Shown: positions 47,445-60,625 of the stretch, piece by piece
Layout of the letters: each line of letters begins with the position of its first letter
Numbering within the stretch: position 1 is the stretch's first letter
From: Phascolomyces articulosus
Lineage: Eukaryota > Mucoromycota > Mucoromycetes > Mucorales > Lichtheimiaceae
DNA length: 64,000 nt
Assembly (NCBI GenBank): GCA_025677815.1
Contig: JAIXMP010000030.1
Coordinates: 434,001-498,000, forward strand
Direction: 5' to 3'
Translations under genes and position numbers: made by a program
The notes under the pieces: generated by a model
The model's database searches: none
Seen by the model: the letters and a program-made list of their open reading frames with translations, nothing else
What the model was told of the DNA's origin: nothing

Positions 47445-49027
47445 TTATTTAAGCCATTGATCGTAAATAGCCTTGGCATACCGAACTAAATTCTCATGTT
47501 TGCGAACCAAGTTTCTTAATGCGTGTGCTTGTTTTTTCTCCTCATCTCCCAATGTATTTCCCGGTATGGTTGGCATTGACATGATGGAATGAATATATGA
47601 AAAGATAACAGCGTCAATCCAAGTAGGTTCACTATATATATATATATATTAATAAATCTAATATCTTCTATTTTTTTTCCTTTCGCTTCCTTTCATTGAT
47701 CTCAAATTCAAAGAACAAATGATGTTACCTGGAACCAAAATAATACGAATCATCACCCAATTTAATAGAAAGTGCTTCTAATGCTTGTGCAGCATCATTA
47801 TAAATCTATTATAATAATATATATAAGATGTGCCATTCTTTTTTAGTATATGATATACATAATCACCATGTATAATTGACGATCAATTTTGCTACCTCTT
47901 CTCGAACTAAAATGTCTCGATCTGCTAACAATGTTTGTACAACTTCATTTTGTTTTTGATATGCCAATAAACGATTGATAGGCCCAGGAACATGTTCATA
48001 ATAAGCTTTGGATGTAATATCCGAATAATTGAGTGGTTCTAACCATGAAGAAAAGAGCTATTGCATAAAAATAATGATTTGCATACAATTAGTCTATAGT
48101 ACCCTTGATTTCCTTTCTGTTGACAAATTCTCGCCATCATAAAGCACCCCTTTTTCTTTCTCCAAAATAGGAACAAAGTTATATTTTATGTTACCCATGC
48201 GGCATGTAACTTTGTGCGAGCTAATGCAATAAATGCTTTTGATTGTTCGTTGTCAGTTGTGGATTCCAATGTTTTTCCTTTATTCTATATTTGATCATGA
48301 TAAAATATGTAATTCCAACCACCAATATGTTGCACATGTTTATGTTGAGTGACTCATATACCCATATATTTCACAATTAAAAAAAATACATAGTATCCTC
48401 TTCTCTTTCTTTGTTTCCACCATCTCCCGTTTATAGCCGTGAGTTATATTTACCCTTTCAACAATCCATTTTTGGATTTGATCCGAATCATAAACAGCAC
48501 CTACTACTGTTGCAAGATAAGGTAATTTTCCTATATTAACGTATGGAGTAAGTATTTTTTTTCTCTCATAAAAGTACGGTCAATCTTCTTTTTTTATCCA
48601 ATAATATGAACTGTATATGTACCAGAAGGTGAACTATTGGGTTCGTTACTGTTCTTTACGTCAAAGTCGATACCACAAAACTTCAAGTAGATCTAGACAA
48701 CAACAAATAATAATAAAGAAACTATTAAGTGTCTTTTCACCTTCATTATATTTCTACACCATTTTCTCATTAGAAAAGAAGCATAAAATAGATATATTTC
48801 TTCTTTATTACCTGGATTTGTAAACATTCTACGTCAAAACTACCCCATGAATTCTTCCAACCGGGACCGTAAATATATAACGTGTCATTTGTTAATTTGG
48901 GTCTTTCGTAAACAGGTGGATACACTTTTAATGGAAAATTTTTTAATTTAAGAAATTCAAGATAAGGTGGTAATTCAATGGTTGGGAGTTGTGGCCATTG
49001 TGCAGGAGGTTGATCTGTTGTTGACAT
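47445..49027 (-). CDS. Metaxin / SAM-complex (Tom37-type) outer-membrane protein
   Basis: Seven exons: 48812-49027, 48623-48692, 48454-48530, 48195-48284, 47896-48057, 47729-47805, 47445-47631 (292 residues). Metaxins (Sam35/Sam37, Mtx1-3) are GST-like proteins of the mitochondrial outer-membrane sorting and assembly complex that inserts beta-barrel proteins. The N-terminal thioredoxin-like part reads TLYIYGPGWKNSWGSFDVEC then LQIQIYLKFCGIDFDVKNSN and GKLPYLATVVG; the GST-C-like helical part includes SKAFIALARTKLHAAWLFSS, PGPINRLLAYQ and the conserved end TWIDAVIFSYIHSIMSMP. The C-terminus (YAKAIYDQWLK) has no evident membrane helix, so it may be peripheral, as for Sam35. Which paralogue it is cannot be decided. 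The TTG-to-ATG region upstream was not used; the first ATG in frame is 49027. Confidence 0.82.
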
Positions 49028-49298
49028 TTTGGTTGTTTTATAACGTGTCAAAAATAAAACACACCATTTTCTTCGTCGGGGGGAATATTAAATATTCCAA
49101 AAAAAAAAAAAAAATCCTGGTGCATTGACGACGAGTGACTGTCCGCATATTTTATAAGAATGACTATATCTATTGACGAACAAAACCTTCATCCATGGAA
49201 CACAATAGTACGTTATATATATCCATCCTCATTGAAAAAATTCTTTTTAAAATGGAGATCTATATATGCTTTTTTTAAATACAATGTTTATTATGCGG

Positions 49299-52200
49299 TC
49301 AAGATAAATTAGCTTGTTTTATAATGGCTGCAAGGCGTTTATAATCAGCCAACAATTCAGCTACTTCTCCAATCTTTAGTTCATCTACAGATTTCTTATC
49401 CAAAAACTTTTGTAAAGGTCCATCTACATTATTTTTTGGGTTATTGACTGAATGAATAAACTGAGAGGGTGCTTGTAATAATGCATGGAAAGCAGCATCC
49501 GGTCGAGACTATAAATAATAATGATATACACATTGTGTTTAGGCTATATACATGAACACCCATTATCCCTCACCCATCGTTTTAAATAATTTATATATCA
49601 TTTAAGTAATAAAAGCACATACCCTTGATCGACTTTCTTTGATAGCTTCCTTTGGTATACTTCCACTTGGCATATCTTTTAATTCACTTTCAGTAGCAGA
49701 TGTTGCTCGTACACGATTGATCACCTGATCCATCATAGATCCACTGCTGCTTGATGTAGAATTGGAAAGTGGTACAGGTCCTCCTTTCCCACTGCCACCA
49801 CTGACTCCACCATCTCGTTGCCATAATTTACCAATGCCATCAAACATTCTATAGGAGCTATCCATAACATCTGACATTAATTTTAAACCACCTCCATCAA
49901 GATGACGTTGTTGCTGTTGGTGTTGTTGTGGGCTGGGTGGTAAAGAGTTCGGTTTTGGAGGAACAGCAGGCGTATTAAAATCGGTTACATGACTAGAAAT
50001 ATCAATAAATAAAGTTTTCATTTGTTACTATAGCCTTTTTTTTGTATAATTAAATAATGGATACTATCTATATACCTAAGCACTTTATCGGCTGATAATC
50101 CAAGGCCAACAAGGTTTGTAGTTTCAAGAAATGAAACTGCAGCCATCTATTATTATATCAATTAAAAAAAATACATACATACAAAAAAGTTAGTACAGTG
50201 ATGACAAGTAATTTTAGATTGCTTGCAATAATAAGGAAAAAAAACACACAATGTTTGTCAAGCAATAGCTTTCTTGCCCAGCAATACGTGAGGGTCGTCG
50301 AAAACGTTGAATAAAACGTAAATTTGATAAAAAGTTGGTTGGATTTGATTTGACAATAGTAAAAATCAAAAGTGGCAATAAAACGTCGGCACTTGCCGAT
50401 CGAAGACTTTGATGATCTGAAGTAGGGGTACTGACACTGACATCTGGAGATGGTACTGCTGGTAATTTTTTGTCTATAGATGATGTCGTTGATGCAGTAT
50501 CCACGTTGAGAGGTTCAGATAACCCTACTGTTTCCTTTTCTTTTTCTATTTCTGGTTCCTTTTCTATAGAAGTTGTTTCATCACTGGTTGGTTTGCTTGT
50601 TGATGGTTTATGTGATTCTTCCTCATTGACTGTTGACATTGCATGTTTCATTTCTTGTACAACTTCCAAATCACCATCCAATTTTGTTTTACGGTATTTT
50701 TCTGCAAACCCTTCAATTGCATCTAATACAATTGGAAAAAGAAAGACCGGTATTAATTTTACATTCGTGTATAACCCATATATTATCAAACACATATATC
50801 CAATAAATTTATATAAAAGCATACCAACAATGATCTGATGCGTTTTGACAAGCCCACTCAGTTTTCCTTTGGCATCTGGAATCGAATTTAGTTGTTGAAG
50901 CTGTAATCCAGCTTCTTTGACGACTGTTTCGATATCCTCAGTTTCTGACTCATCTTCAACGATAACACCAAGATGTTCCATATTAAGGTCCAAAAGATTC
51001 AATGCTGCTATCCGTGATTCGAGTGCTTCATCTTGTAATGATTCATCTCCTCCAGGTGTGGAAAACAAACTAATCCCCAACCAAAAATATGTATAATAAC
51101 ATATTTTTAGTATTTCGAGTATAAAATGTTTCTCTTTCTTCTTCATATATATTACCAGTCATAAAGTTCATAGCATATATAGGATTCAATATCATCAATC
51201 TTTTCATCATCCATATCATCAAAAAACCCATCTAAAAGATCTAGTACTGCACCACTAGCAAGATCCAAATTACGCGGTGGACGTTTTCTAAATGTTTTGA
51301 TAAATCTATACATAACAAAATAATAATTCAGATTTATTACCCAACACGTTCCTATAAATTTGCCATTCTTCTTATCGTTAAAATAAAGATTTGTATGTAT
51401 ATATATACTTACTCACTCACTCTTGGATTTTGTCCCACAGTGTTTGATAGGTTTTTAATATTTAAGGAACCCACTGCTTGTCCTTTATGTTTTTGAGACT
51501 CGGTCCATTCGGTGACTTCTGCTTTCGATATTGGTTTTTGTATTAACATGACTGTAATTGATTTATCTTCACGAAGCGGTAATTGTACATGACTAGCAAG
51601 GATATTATATTTGGGACAATCTGAGTTGATCGAAGTCGGATCAAGGCTAAAGGTATCGAAAAGGGATCTATTGGAGTAAAAGAAGGAGAAAGAAAAGTGA
51701 AAGAAATATTAGACAAGATAGAATTTCAACCTAATGACTTGTTTAACTCCTGTAAAAAAAACTTACTTTTTAGCAGGTGACCCACTCATGATGGCTGATA
51801 CTTCTTTTTCACTTGGCAGCAGACCTACTGCTACAAACTGATCACTAAAATTAAAAAACGTTAGCTCTGTGGGATGAGATAAGAGTGCATGGCCCATTCT
51901 TTTCCTTCACAACAATTTCCACCCCTTTCTCCCCGTCTCTCTTTCTCCTGCGCTTTTCCCCTTTTTTATCCAATCCCATTTAGTATGCATCAATCGATCC
52001 TCTTTCCATACTTTTGAAATAAGCCTCGAATTCCACTTAGTGAAATAACTTGGTCATGATTTCCTTGATAAACAATGACGTGATCTTGAATAAATTCACG
52101 ATCAATGATAGCCGAAGGAAGTGTAGGTTGTGAAACTGGCAATAGCAACATGGCCTATACATACATTAAGCGTATACAGGTAACCCCAATAGAAAGAACG

Positions 52201-52660
52201 CATGAATAACCTCTCCATATAAAAACAACCATTGATAAAAGGCATCATAGTTGGGTTATGTAAAATATGAAAAAAAAGCCCATACCTTTTCACGTGTCAA
52301 CAAAAGATCGATAATGTCATCGAATTCACCATCGTCTGCTGCTCTGAGTCGGGATAACGCCAACATTCCCCAAGAATTCGTTGGGACGGGTATAGAAAAA
52401 GATGAAGTAAGAGAAGATGTACTAGATGACGAAAAACTGGATTGTAAACTTGAAAAACTTGGACGTTTCATGGACGACGTTGATCGCAATAAGGTATCAG
52501 CACTTGCCATGCGTTGTAAAAAGTTGATCGATTTATTATCGCCATTATTGGAAGGCATGGTGGATGGTTGTGCTGCAAGACCTCCTCGTTCAGTTTTTGT
52601 GGATGAAGACGTTGAAGGATCAGGTGATTCGGATTGTCGAAATGAATCGTAACGAAACAT
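49299..52660 (-). CDS. VPS9-domain guanine-nucleotide exchange factor (Rab5-type)
   Basis: Ten exons: 52286-52660, 52012-52154, 51767-51844, 51413-51667, 51156-51305, 50825-51069, 50250-50722, 50076-50146, 49623-49992, 49299-49508 (about 789 residues). The N-terminal 110 residues are Ser-rich and disordered. An unassigned folded region follows (MLLLPVSQPTLPSAIIDREF and SEFIKTFRKRPPRNLDLASG). The VPS9 domain spans about residues 335-590: LESRIAALNLLDLNMEHLGV, then after an insertion ADVLLPLLIFTIVKSNPTNF and FIQRFRRPSRIAGQESYCLT, LTNIMAAVSFLE. VPS9 domains load GTP on Rab5/Vps21 GTPases in endosomal traffic. About 90 Ser/Thr/Glu-rich residues interrupt the domain before ADVLLPLL. The C-terminal region is Pro/Gln/Gly/Ser-rich, ending with a helix (GEVAELLADYKRLAAIIKQA). 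It resembles Vps9/Muk1-type fungal GEFs. Confidence 0.86.
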
Positions 52661-54109
52661 TCTATTTTGTTTTTCTTTCGTTCTCTTGGGAAAAGAAAAG
52701 GCACGTCAAAAATAAAAGAGGCAGGATAAGCAAGAAAAAAAAGTTAAAAAAAGTTAAGGGAGAGATTTTATTATTGTTATACGAAAACGCGATGTCTATC
52801 AATGCATTTGGTTTGAGCGCTCAGCTCCGAATAAACATTGGCAGATTTGGGAACGAGTGAAATAGTAAGCGGGTTTTATCGAAACATTGGTTAAAATAGA
52901 AGGGTCTTAATAATTAAAATTACTGTCAGTTAACAATGAAGTGGCGGCATCATTGATAAGCTTATTGAATTATATTCACAAGCAGCAGTATACAATTTTC
53001 AACATACCTTTACATCGCCGTGTCAAAAAATGACATGAACAGAATTTTATGCATAATCACATAGACTATCTTGGATATAGGTATAATATCCAAAGTACGA
53101 AGAATGGTATAACCAATACATATGGTGCGCAACAATTGTTTGGTTAATTTTGTGTATGTTTTATAGCAATTGATATACAGAAATAAGAATGACTCATACT
53201 TATCACTAAAATAAAAACGTTGACATTTGAAAGAACCCGTGTTGTCGATACTACTATGTTGGCATATTGTAGTATATTTACGCATTATTTTCAATAATAT
53301 AATTGTATATCAGTATAAATTTGATATCATAACTTTATATAGCGACTCATCATCATATTGCTGATATAATATAGAATTGTTTGTTTACATTTCGATTGGT
53401 ACTATTCTTTGTAGAGTATATTCTGGTCCAAAAAATGTGGCATTAATGGGATTTACCAAATCTCAAAGAAAATATAATACAAAGCTAAGTTATTTGACAT
53501 GTTAAAATAAAAAGAGTAAAACAGTTATATATAGTATGACTCTTTGTTTATGAATCTATTGATATATTGACTTATATATAAGTTTACTTGTTTAATTCAA
53601 GATAAAAAATTAACAATAAGTGCAGTGGTTTTTTATATTTTTATTGTTTTTCTATTATTATATCATATAATAAATTGATTCGTCCTTGTCCTCTCCTTCA
53701 TCAAGCTATTTTTTCTTAAAAAAAAATGATGATATGCTGTATAATACTTTGTAATTGAACCCATCAAGAAATATCCCTCTAAAGAATCAACACTTTTTTA
53801 ATGTTTACACAAAACAAAATCAAACTCTGCTTATTGACTATTATCAGCAGCAGCCATTAGCTCATGCGCTTTAGAGCATTATTTAATTACTACTTGCTAT
53901 TGGCCTGTCGTTAACAGGAAAAAAATGGTTTTAAATATGTGAAAACAAAGAGGATAATAGAGAAAGCTATATTAAGAATAAAATGACCAATAATCAAACA
54001 ATGATAAAACAAAAATGTTTTGTATAAAAAAAAGAATAATTTTTTACGAATTTACCAATTTACACATCTTTCTATCTAACTATCTATTTTTTCTTTATCT
54101 TATTCCACC
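52661..54109. other. Gene-free divergent intergenic region
   Basis: About 1.45 kb between the start codons of the VPS9 gene and the coiled-coil gene at 54110. AT-rich; short open frames only. No element recognised. Confidence 0.45.
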
Positions 54110-55461
54110 ATGTCTCCCAGAACTCGAAAAAAAACTAATACTAATCAACAACAAGGACAAGTTACTCCTTATCGTAGCACTCGAAATTCATCAAGACACA
54201 GGAGTGTTGATTCCTCTACTCGTCAAACAGAAGCAAGAGATGTAACCAGTAATACAACCGAAAGCCCGCAATCAGCAAGAGCCAGAAAAGAACCCAAGGA
54301 TCAATCGTCCAAATCATTATCTCCATCAGTAGAAGGCTCTAAAACAGCACATGACAGATCAAAACAAAATGAAAATGTTTCTCTCAGCAAAACGCCACAA
54401 GATGATGGACTTTCAAGTAACGACGATGATCCAAAGGCAGCAGTAGCAGACGAAGAAGAAAACAACCCGCCATCTCAACCACTTTTCAACGATGAAGAAA
54501 GGGTACAATCTGACCAACTGCACACAAATACTTCCCAGTCGCACAAATTTTGTTTTGAAGGAGAAGGTATATTCAGTATTAGATACCCAGTTCCATCACA
54601 TCGTACAACAGCATTGGAACCCGATATACGCCATCACCATCATAATATAACGAGCACTTCCTCATCGAAAAGAGACAATGAAGATGGTACACGTGGTAAA
54701 AAAAAAAGATCAACCTTTTCTTTTTATATATTATTGTTTTATACTTACTTTGCCAAATTAATGTATATAAATAGTTATTTATTATTGATTGATAAAATTG
54801 TTATATTCATGATAGATTTTATACATATTTTGAAGCGTTTTAAATCAGATGTTGGGTGTATATATTCAAATATGGATGAAACAGTAAAAGCGGTAGAAAT
54901 CATGAGCAGAGGAAATAAGCAAAACCGCTCTGATGATCAAGAGCCGGGTGAACCTATGACAAAGCGTCACCATGGAGTGCGAATTATAGACCATAATGAT
55001 CAGTACGTAAAGCGTTTATTATTCCCATATGAATATATTCTCTTCTTGTAATTTAATGGTTAATATAAAATACACTGTCCTCTTTTTTTTTATTTATTTA
55101 TAGGGGACAATATGAAAAGTATGTACAGAAAAAAGAATTGGAATTACGTGTTAATAACATTCAAGATAAAATTAGAGAAGGTGAAAAAATATTACATACA
55201 TTGCAACGAGAGTATAGAGCTTTGGAAAATAAACATGAAAATATCATGAAATACATCTGCATGCATGATAATCTTGCAAGAAACGCCGAAATTATTACAC
55301 TATCCTATAAACTACAAGAAACTATAGGAAAATGTATGCTCGATCTATCAGAATCGTCAAAAGAACTTTACGCAGAAACCAACCGAGTTCGAGATATTTT
55401 TCTGGAAGAAGCGTCGAATGACGAGATAAAAGCTAAAGCTTTGTTGGAAGAAGAAAAATAG
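54110..55461 (+). CDS. Hypoth. protein: disordered N-terminus, C-terminal coiled coil
   Basis: Three exons, 54110-54695, 54849-55002 and 55104-55461 (365 residues). The first about 200 residues are Ser/Thr/Asp/Gln-rich with a basic start (MSPRTRKKTNTNQQQGQ), resembling chromatin or RNA-associated disordered regions. A short middle part carries EIMSRGNKQNRSDDQEPGEP. The last about 115 residues form a heptad-like coiled coil (KKELELRVNNIQDKIREGEK; LQREYRALENKHENIMKY) ending in acidic KALLEEEK. The intron at 54696-54848 is 153 nt, a multiple of three and stop-free, so it could be retained; it would encode a hydrophobic Ile/Phe/Tyr-rich stretch typical of AT-rich intron sequence, so I treat it as intron. 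Function unknown. Confidence 0.7.
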
Positions 55462-57054
55462 TAATAATAGCCATGTAGAGAAGAAAAGCATGTATACCTC
55501 AATCTTTACTATCATTGTTTATAATTTACACCTTCAGTATTATCCCAAATAAAAATTGTATATTTTGCAGTTTTTACTATTCTTTTTTTTTATCTGCTTC
55601 GGAAATAAATACATGTGTAATAAAATCAAAACATCGAAGAATAGTTAGTATATGTTTGGAATGCTATCAACAGAGTAAACCTTCTTCTTTATTACTACGT
55701 ATCGTTTTTTTTTTTTTTTTGATTCTCAAGGAAAAGAAAAGAAAGGAAAAAAGAATATGATAATTTATGTCTCCATCTTTATAAATATCTACTGTTGGTT
55801 TAATAGAAAGATCCAATAATTAATCCTCCCTTTTATGAGTAAAATAAAATCGCTTTTATTTTTACTTATGCAGCACATTCAGTATACTCTTATCAGCATG
55901 AGCCATAAAAATAAATAAACTTGAAGTCATACATATTTGTATACATATTGATGCGGATTGGACTAGTCAAAAGTGAATATACAGATTGGACGATAACGCA
56001 TGCATTACTTACTTTTCAATAATCTCCATCGAAATTCTCACTAGAAACGTGACATTTTATACTCCTTATCAACTAGAATATCTCCCTCTAGCGCATTAAC
56101 GTTTAGATATGAGACCAATATCTGCAAAATATTGAAAAACAAAGGTAGATTTTCTTATGCTTGCTCGTTTCTATTTAAAAGAAAGACATGTATCGGATCA
56201 AAACACCAAAATATTAAGTTTGATCATAATATAGACAGTATGATTCGGTAGTAGCAAACGTTATTATATACCTGTAAAGTAATAAATACTGGAATGGTAC
56301 TACGTACGATACTATTGTCAAGCAGCAACAATAATAACAAACAAATACCACATGATTTTGCACTACTTCAAACCTCGTGTTGTAAATAGTACCTGTGTTC
56401 TAAGCAAAAGTATCTACACAATCTCATTAATGATATACCTTTTTTTTTTTTACTATAGGACTAGCAAATCCGCCGATGTTATAACCCCTGAATCTCAAAG
56501 CCGTTGACTTATTGCATTAGTGTTCAGACATGTAGTCGTAAAGGGATGAACCAGGGGTACCAAATACGTAAAACAGTTATATTCATAAAGAGTTTTTTGA
56601 ATTTTCTTTTATTTAACTTTTACAAAAAAAAAAAAAAAGAACCACATAACCGAAGAATTGTGTTTCAGCCCAAAATAAAGCTTAACGTTTCAGGGATTAA
56701 AACTACTACTATCACATACAGTGAGTAATATATGCTATTTTTTGTTCTATTTCTTCCTTCTTTTTCATTCAGCACTCGGGTTAAACATCATAATCTTATT
56801 CCGTACGAACAACCATGAAAAATAGAAGCTATATGTCCATCACCCACCCTGCTATAGGCTTCAATAATGGAAATACTGAATCATCCTCTCCGCATATTAT
56901 ACATAATGCCGAAACTATGAGAAAAACAGCAGGTATTTTATTAAACTGTGACAGTGTTTTAAAAAGAAGAGAAATGCTTTTAAAACAAGAATAGAGGCAT
57001 CTGTACTTTTCAAGAGAGACGGGGGGGTTAATTACCAAATTCTCTAACAATGTA
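55462..57054. other. Gene-free stretch
   Basis: AT-rich DNA with long A and T runs. An ATG at 56815 opens a 60-codon frame ending in TAG before the transporter gene; I treat it as part of the 5' leader region rather than a gene. Confidence 0.45.
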
Positions 57055-59269
57055 ATGATAGATCTTCAATACAAAACTGAAAATGAAGAAGCCGTGGACA
57101 TAGAAGAGGAAGACAATGAACAACAAAATTCCAGAGATTCATTATCAACAGTAATGGATGGCACGCAGGCATGGATTATTTTGTCTGGGATAGTCCTTAT
57201 CAGTATCTTTATCCCTTTACAAACTACTTGGTAAGTAAGCTTCCCATGAATTAAATTCATACATTTTTTTTAAAAAAAAGAAATGTGTCTATTTGTTTTT
57301 CACTGTAAATATAAAACAAAAAATAATGAATTACTGAGGTTAAAATGTATACTGATCGTTTATAACTATAATAGGGGTAAGAATAGCATATTATTGTTTT
57401 AAAAAATTTATCAGTATTTTGAAAACTAACACTATTTATTATAAAAAAGGTGTAATGCAAAATTATTACATGGAACATGGAACTTTTTCAGGAGAAAAAA
57501 ACCTGATGATACAACTGACGTGTATCGGAGCATTGTATAACTTGTTGATAGGGTGTGGTATTGTAATCGGCACTTTGTTAAACTTATATCTTAGTTATAG
57601 ATCTATACTTGTCATTGGAATACTCCTTATAAGTGGCGGTTTATTATTTTCTTCATTTGTTCCTATGGTATATGGTTCACATACATTATGATGATAAAAA
57701 GAAAGGTGGCATTGAGTACATTTTATGTACTGAAAATTTTATTATAAACAACATATTATATAGGCGGGTCCACTTTTCCTGACTTTTGGAATTTGCTGTG
57801 GAATAGGAACCGGCCTTGTCTATACAGTAAGTCAAACATGTTGATTTAACTCACACTCCTGATATCATAAAATGAAACAAGCCATTCTATCGAAGTAACT
57901 TTATCAATCTATTATGTTCTTACATCCTATTATTTCTTGTCATTAAATGATAAAAAAAAAGATTGGATACCGCTTGATTCCTGAATGGTTTTTCAAATAT
58001 CGTAGCACCGCCATTGGTATGTTCATAAGTACTATTCCACTTGGTGGGATGATACTTCCGTTGATTATAAACAAATTGAATAATGAACTTGGGCATATAT
58101 GGTTAGTAGAAAGTCGTTTGTTCCTTTATAAACCTTTTCGTTGATTTATCCCATATATATGATTTCTACGATTAAATGACAGTAAGAGAAATACTAACGT
58201 ATACAATAAAAAATATAGGACTTACCGTATCCATTGTCTTATTGTATTTGTCACTGGCTTGATTGGATATCCTCTTATCAAGGAAAATGGTTTTTCAAAA
58301 ACAAAAAATAACAAAAAGCAAGAAGCACGACGACGGATCCAAGACACTTTTGACATTCGACTTTTTAAAAACGTGAATTTTACGTTATGGATTATCTTAA
58401 GTCCAATTTATACGTTTTCCATGTACATCACGAGTTCATTTATTCCTTGTAAGTTTTGGTGTTCCAACTTTTCCAGTTTCATTTGTTTTGATTTATACGA
58501 TACTAAGAAACAAATATTTTAATTTGACAAACATTCTCAACTTATAATCACGTCATATACAAGCTTATGCAACTTATCTTGGATTATCAGATGTACAAGG
58601 TGCACTTGGTGTCACAGTATTATGCGCATCAGGTGTGGTAGGATGTGTTATGAATGGGTAAGTAGAAAACACACAATTTTTTCCCTTCTAATAACGGATA
58701 ATATACATTATTTAATTAATAGAGTTAGGTTTTTATTATTAATATAAATACAATAAAAATTAGCTTCCTAGGTGATAGATTTGGTGATCTAAATATATTT
58801 ATTATATTTATGACGATTGCCGCATTGACAATATTCTTGATTTGGGTTTTTGCACATACTCAAACAATGCTATTAGTATTTTGTGCTCTCCATGGATTTG
58901 TTTATCTATCCTATTTTACTACATGTATGTTATTGGTGATTGCATTATTAAAATTCGGCATTTCTTTAAAAAGATCATGCGTACCTTTCTTAATATTAAT
59001 TTTTGATTATGTTTATTTTGTTAGCCTCACCAATATTGATTTACATTGTGGGTATTGATAATTACCCTAGTGCCTTGAATTTCCGAGCACTGGGAGCATG
59101 TCTTAGTATATTTGGGCCATTTCTTGGATCATATTTGGATTCACTTCACACAAACATGGAACCATATTTCTATATCAAAATAGTGGCAGGTTCTGGATAC
59201 GCTCTATGTGCATTGTTTGCTCTTATTATTAGAGTAAGAACAAGTTTGAACATTTTTACCAAAATGTAA
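57055..59269 (+). CDS. Major facilitator superfamily transporter (monocarboxylate-porter-like)
   Basis: Proposed exons 57055-57230, 57418-57667, 57774-57826, 57962-58101, 58218-58448, 58564-58657, 58764-58924, 59035-59269. After an acidic N-terminus (EEAVDIEEEDNEQQN), about 12 membrane helices appear in two halves split by a basic loop (SKTKNNKKQEARRRIQDTF). Family signs are GVMQNYYMEHGTF after helix 1, GTGLVYT at helix 4, RLIPEWFFKYRSTAIG between helices 4 and 5, and GFLGDRFGDLNIF in the second half, matching the monocarboxylate-porter (MCT) subgroup. Substrate is unknown; the protein probably sits in the plasma or vacuolar membrane. The first splice junction is odd: the natural acceptor at about 57448 leaves the frame one base short, while the acceptor used here restores it but adds 10-11 unusual residues. 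The final exon might splice further. Confidence 0.75.
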
Positions 59270-60625
59270 ACACTGAAAACGTCTCAAATTCCTGACACTA
59301 TATGACCTCCTCATAATAATTATTTAATGCTTCAACATGTTAATCCAAGATACACCTGATTCTTTTCAATGTGATCCTTTACAACCCATTTAAAGGAAGT
59401 TTTTGTATACTGAAATCATCCTTCCCATACTCAATCGTCATCTTATTTTAGAAGGGATGATATATAGACCAGTAACCACAATTCCTCCATTTCTTCCGCA
59501 CTGTTAACTCCTACATATGTACCACAAAGCCGTTGTGTGGTGAACCACCATAATAGATAATTCACTCATTCATCGGTTAAGTATCATTCCATAATAATAC
59601 ATTATAAGAACCAATAATACACTATATCACATTTGATTCGTTCTTTATTAATAATAATTTGGAATATTAAAGAAGGATAAAGGATAGAACATAAAATAAT
59701 CAATTGATTAATAAACAGGAAGGTACACCTATTAATTAAAGGTACATCACATAGTAACAAAAGAAATATCCGGAATCAGGTAGAATTACACACTTGAATA
59801 ATTAGATACAATGCGTCCTCTAATCAAAGTCAGTGAAATATAGTAACTAGAACGATCCAGTGAATATATCTTTGCATTAGATAGCAAAATTATATAAATA
59901 TGAACAAATTTAAACAATAATAAAAAGATTCTCAACTATAATCTTATTTGCCTCTTTTATTATCACATTCGATTTTACTAGCATTTCATCTAATCTACCA
60001 CTACTGCACTTGTTTTCTTTTAAATATTGATGTTAAAATGAGATAAATGATATATTTTATTATACAAGTAAGTAATGGGGATGTTAAAGTATTGTTAGTC
60101 ATCAAAAGAATTGTGAGCTGAATGTTTTTAGGGTGCCAATACTCCAAAAAATATTTTAACATATAAACTTTTTTTTTTTTGCTTGAATAATTATAAGCAA
60201 GTGAAGAACGAGTTGTTACTAATTATTTTTATATGACGACGTAAGGTGGTCATCATTCGATTGTAGCATATTAGAAAAAAATTAGTAACGTATATTATCT
60301 AAAGTCCTTGAATAATACCAGTATGTACTGATTGAATGGATCAATGTATACATACACTGTAACAATATAAGCAGAAACTGCATAGTATGTCAAGGTTGAA
60401 TCCGGCTGGCAAACTCAAATGTCAAAGTGTGATTTTATTGGATGTCTAGCCCCATTCCTGTTATCCGTATTTTCAATTTCCGCGACAATTCATGGTGTAA
60501 AAAAGGCAGTGCATGATGCTGCGGCCTTTTTGGCCTTTAACAACTTTCTACTTTCTAAACCTTTTCAAAACGCCTATGTCGTTCATTGCATATATATAAA
60601 AAAAACATTATAATCATGATCCATT
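59270..60625. other. Gene-free stretch
   Basis: AT-rich intergenic DNA. A 64-codon plus-strand frame at 60419-60613 might be a relic of the damaged gene downstream but carries no clear signal. Confidence 0.4.

Noticed and set aside
52251..52652. Long plus-strand frame of 133 codons
   Set aside because: It is the antisense of the first VPS9-gene exon, whose Ser-rich codons leave the opposite strand open.
54696..54848. Stop-free hydrophobic stretch as a transmembrane segment of the coiled-coil protein
   Set aside because: GT-AG borders, AT-rich composition and a basic-poly(A) donor context fit an intron of 153 nt; the hydrophobic residues are what AT-rich introns usually encode.
56815..56994. 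Upstream ATG frame of 60 codons before the MFS gene
   Set aside because: It ends in TAG, is out of frame with the transporter and no splice restores it; the ATG at 57055 gives the expected acidic N-terminus.
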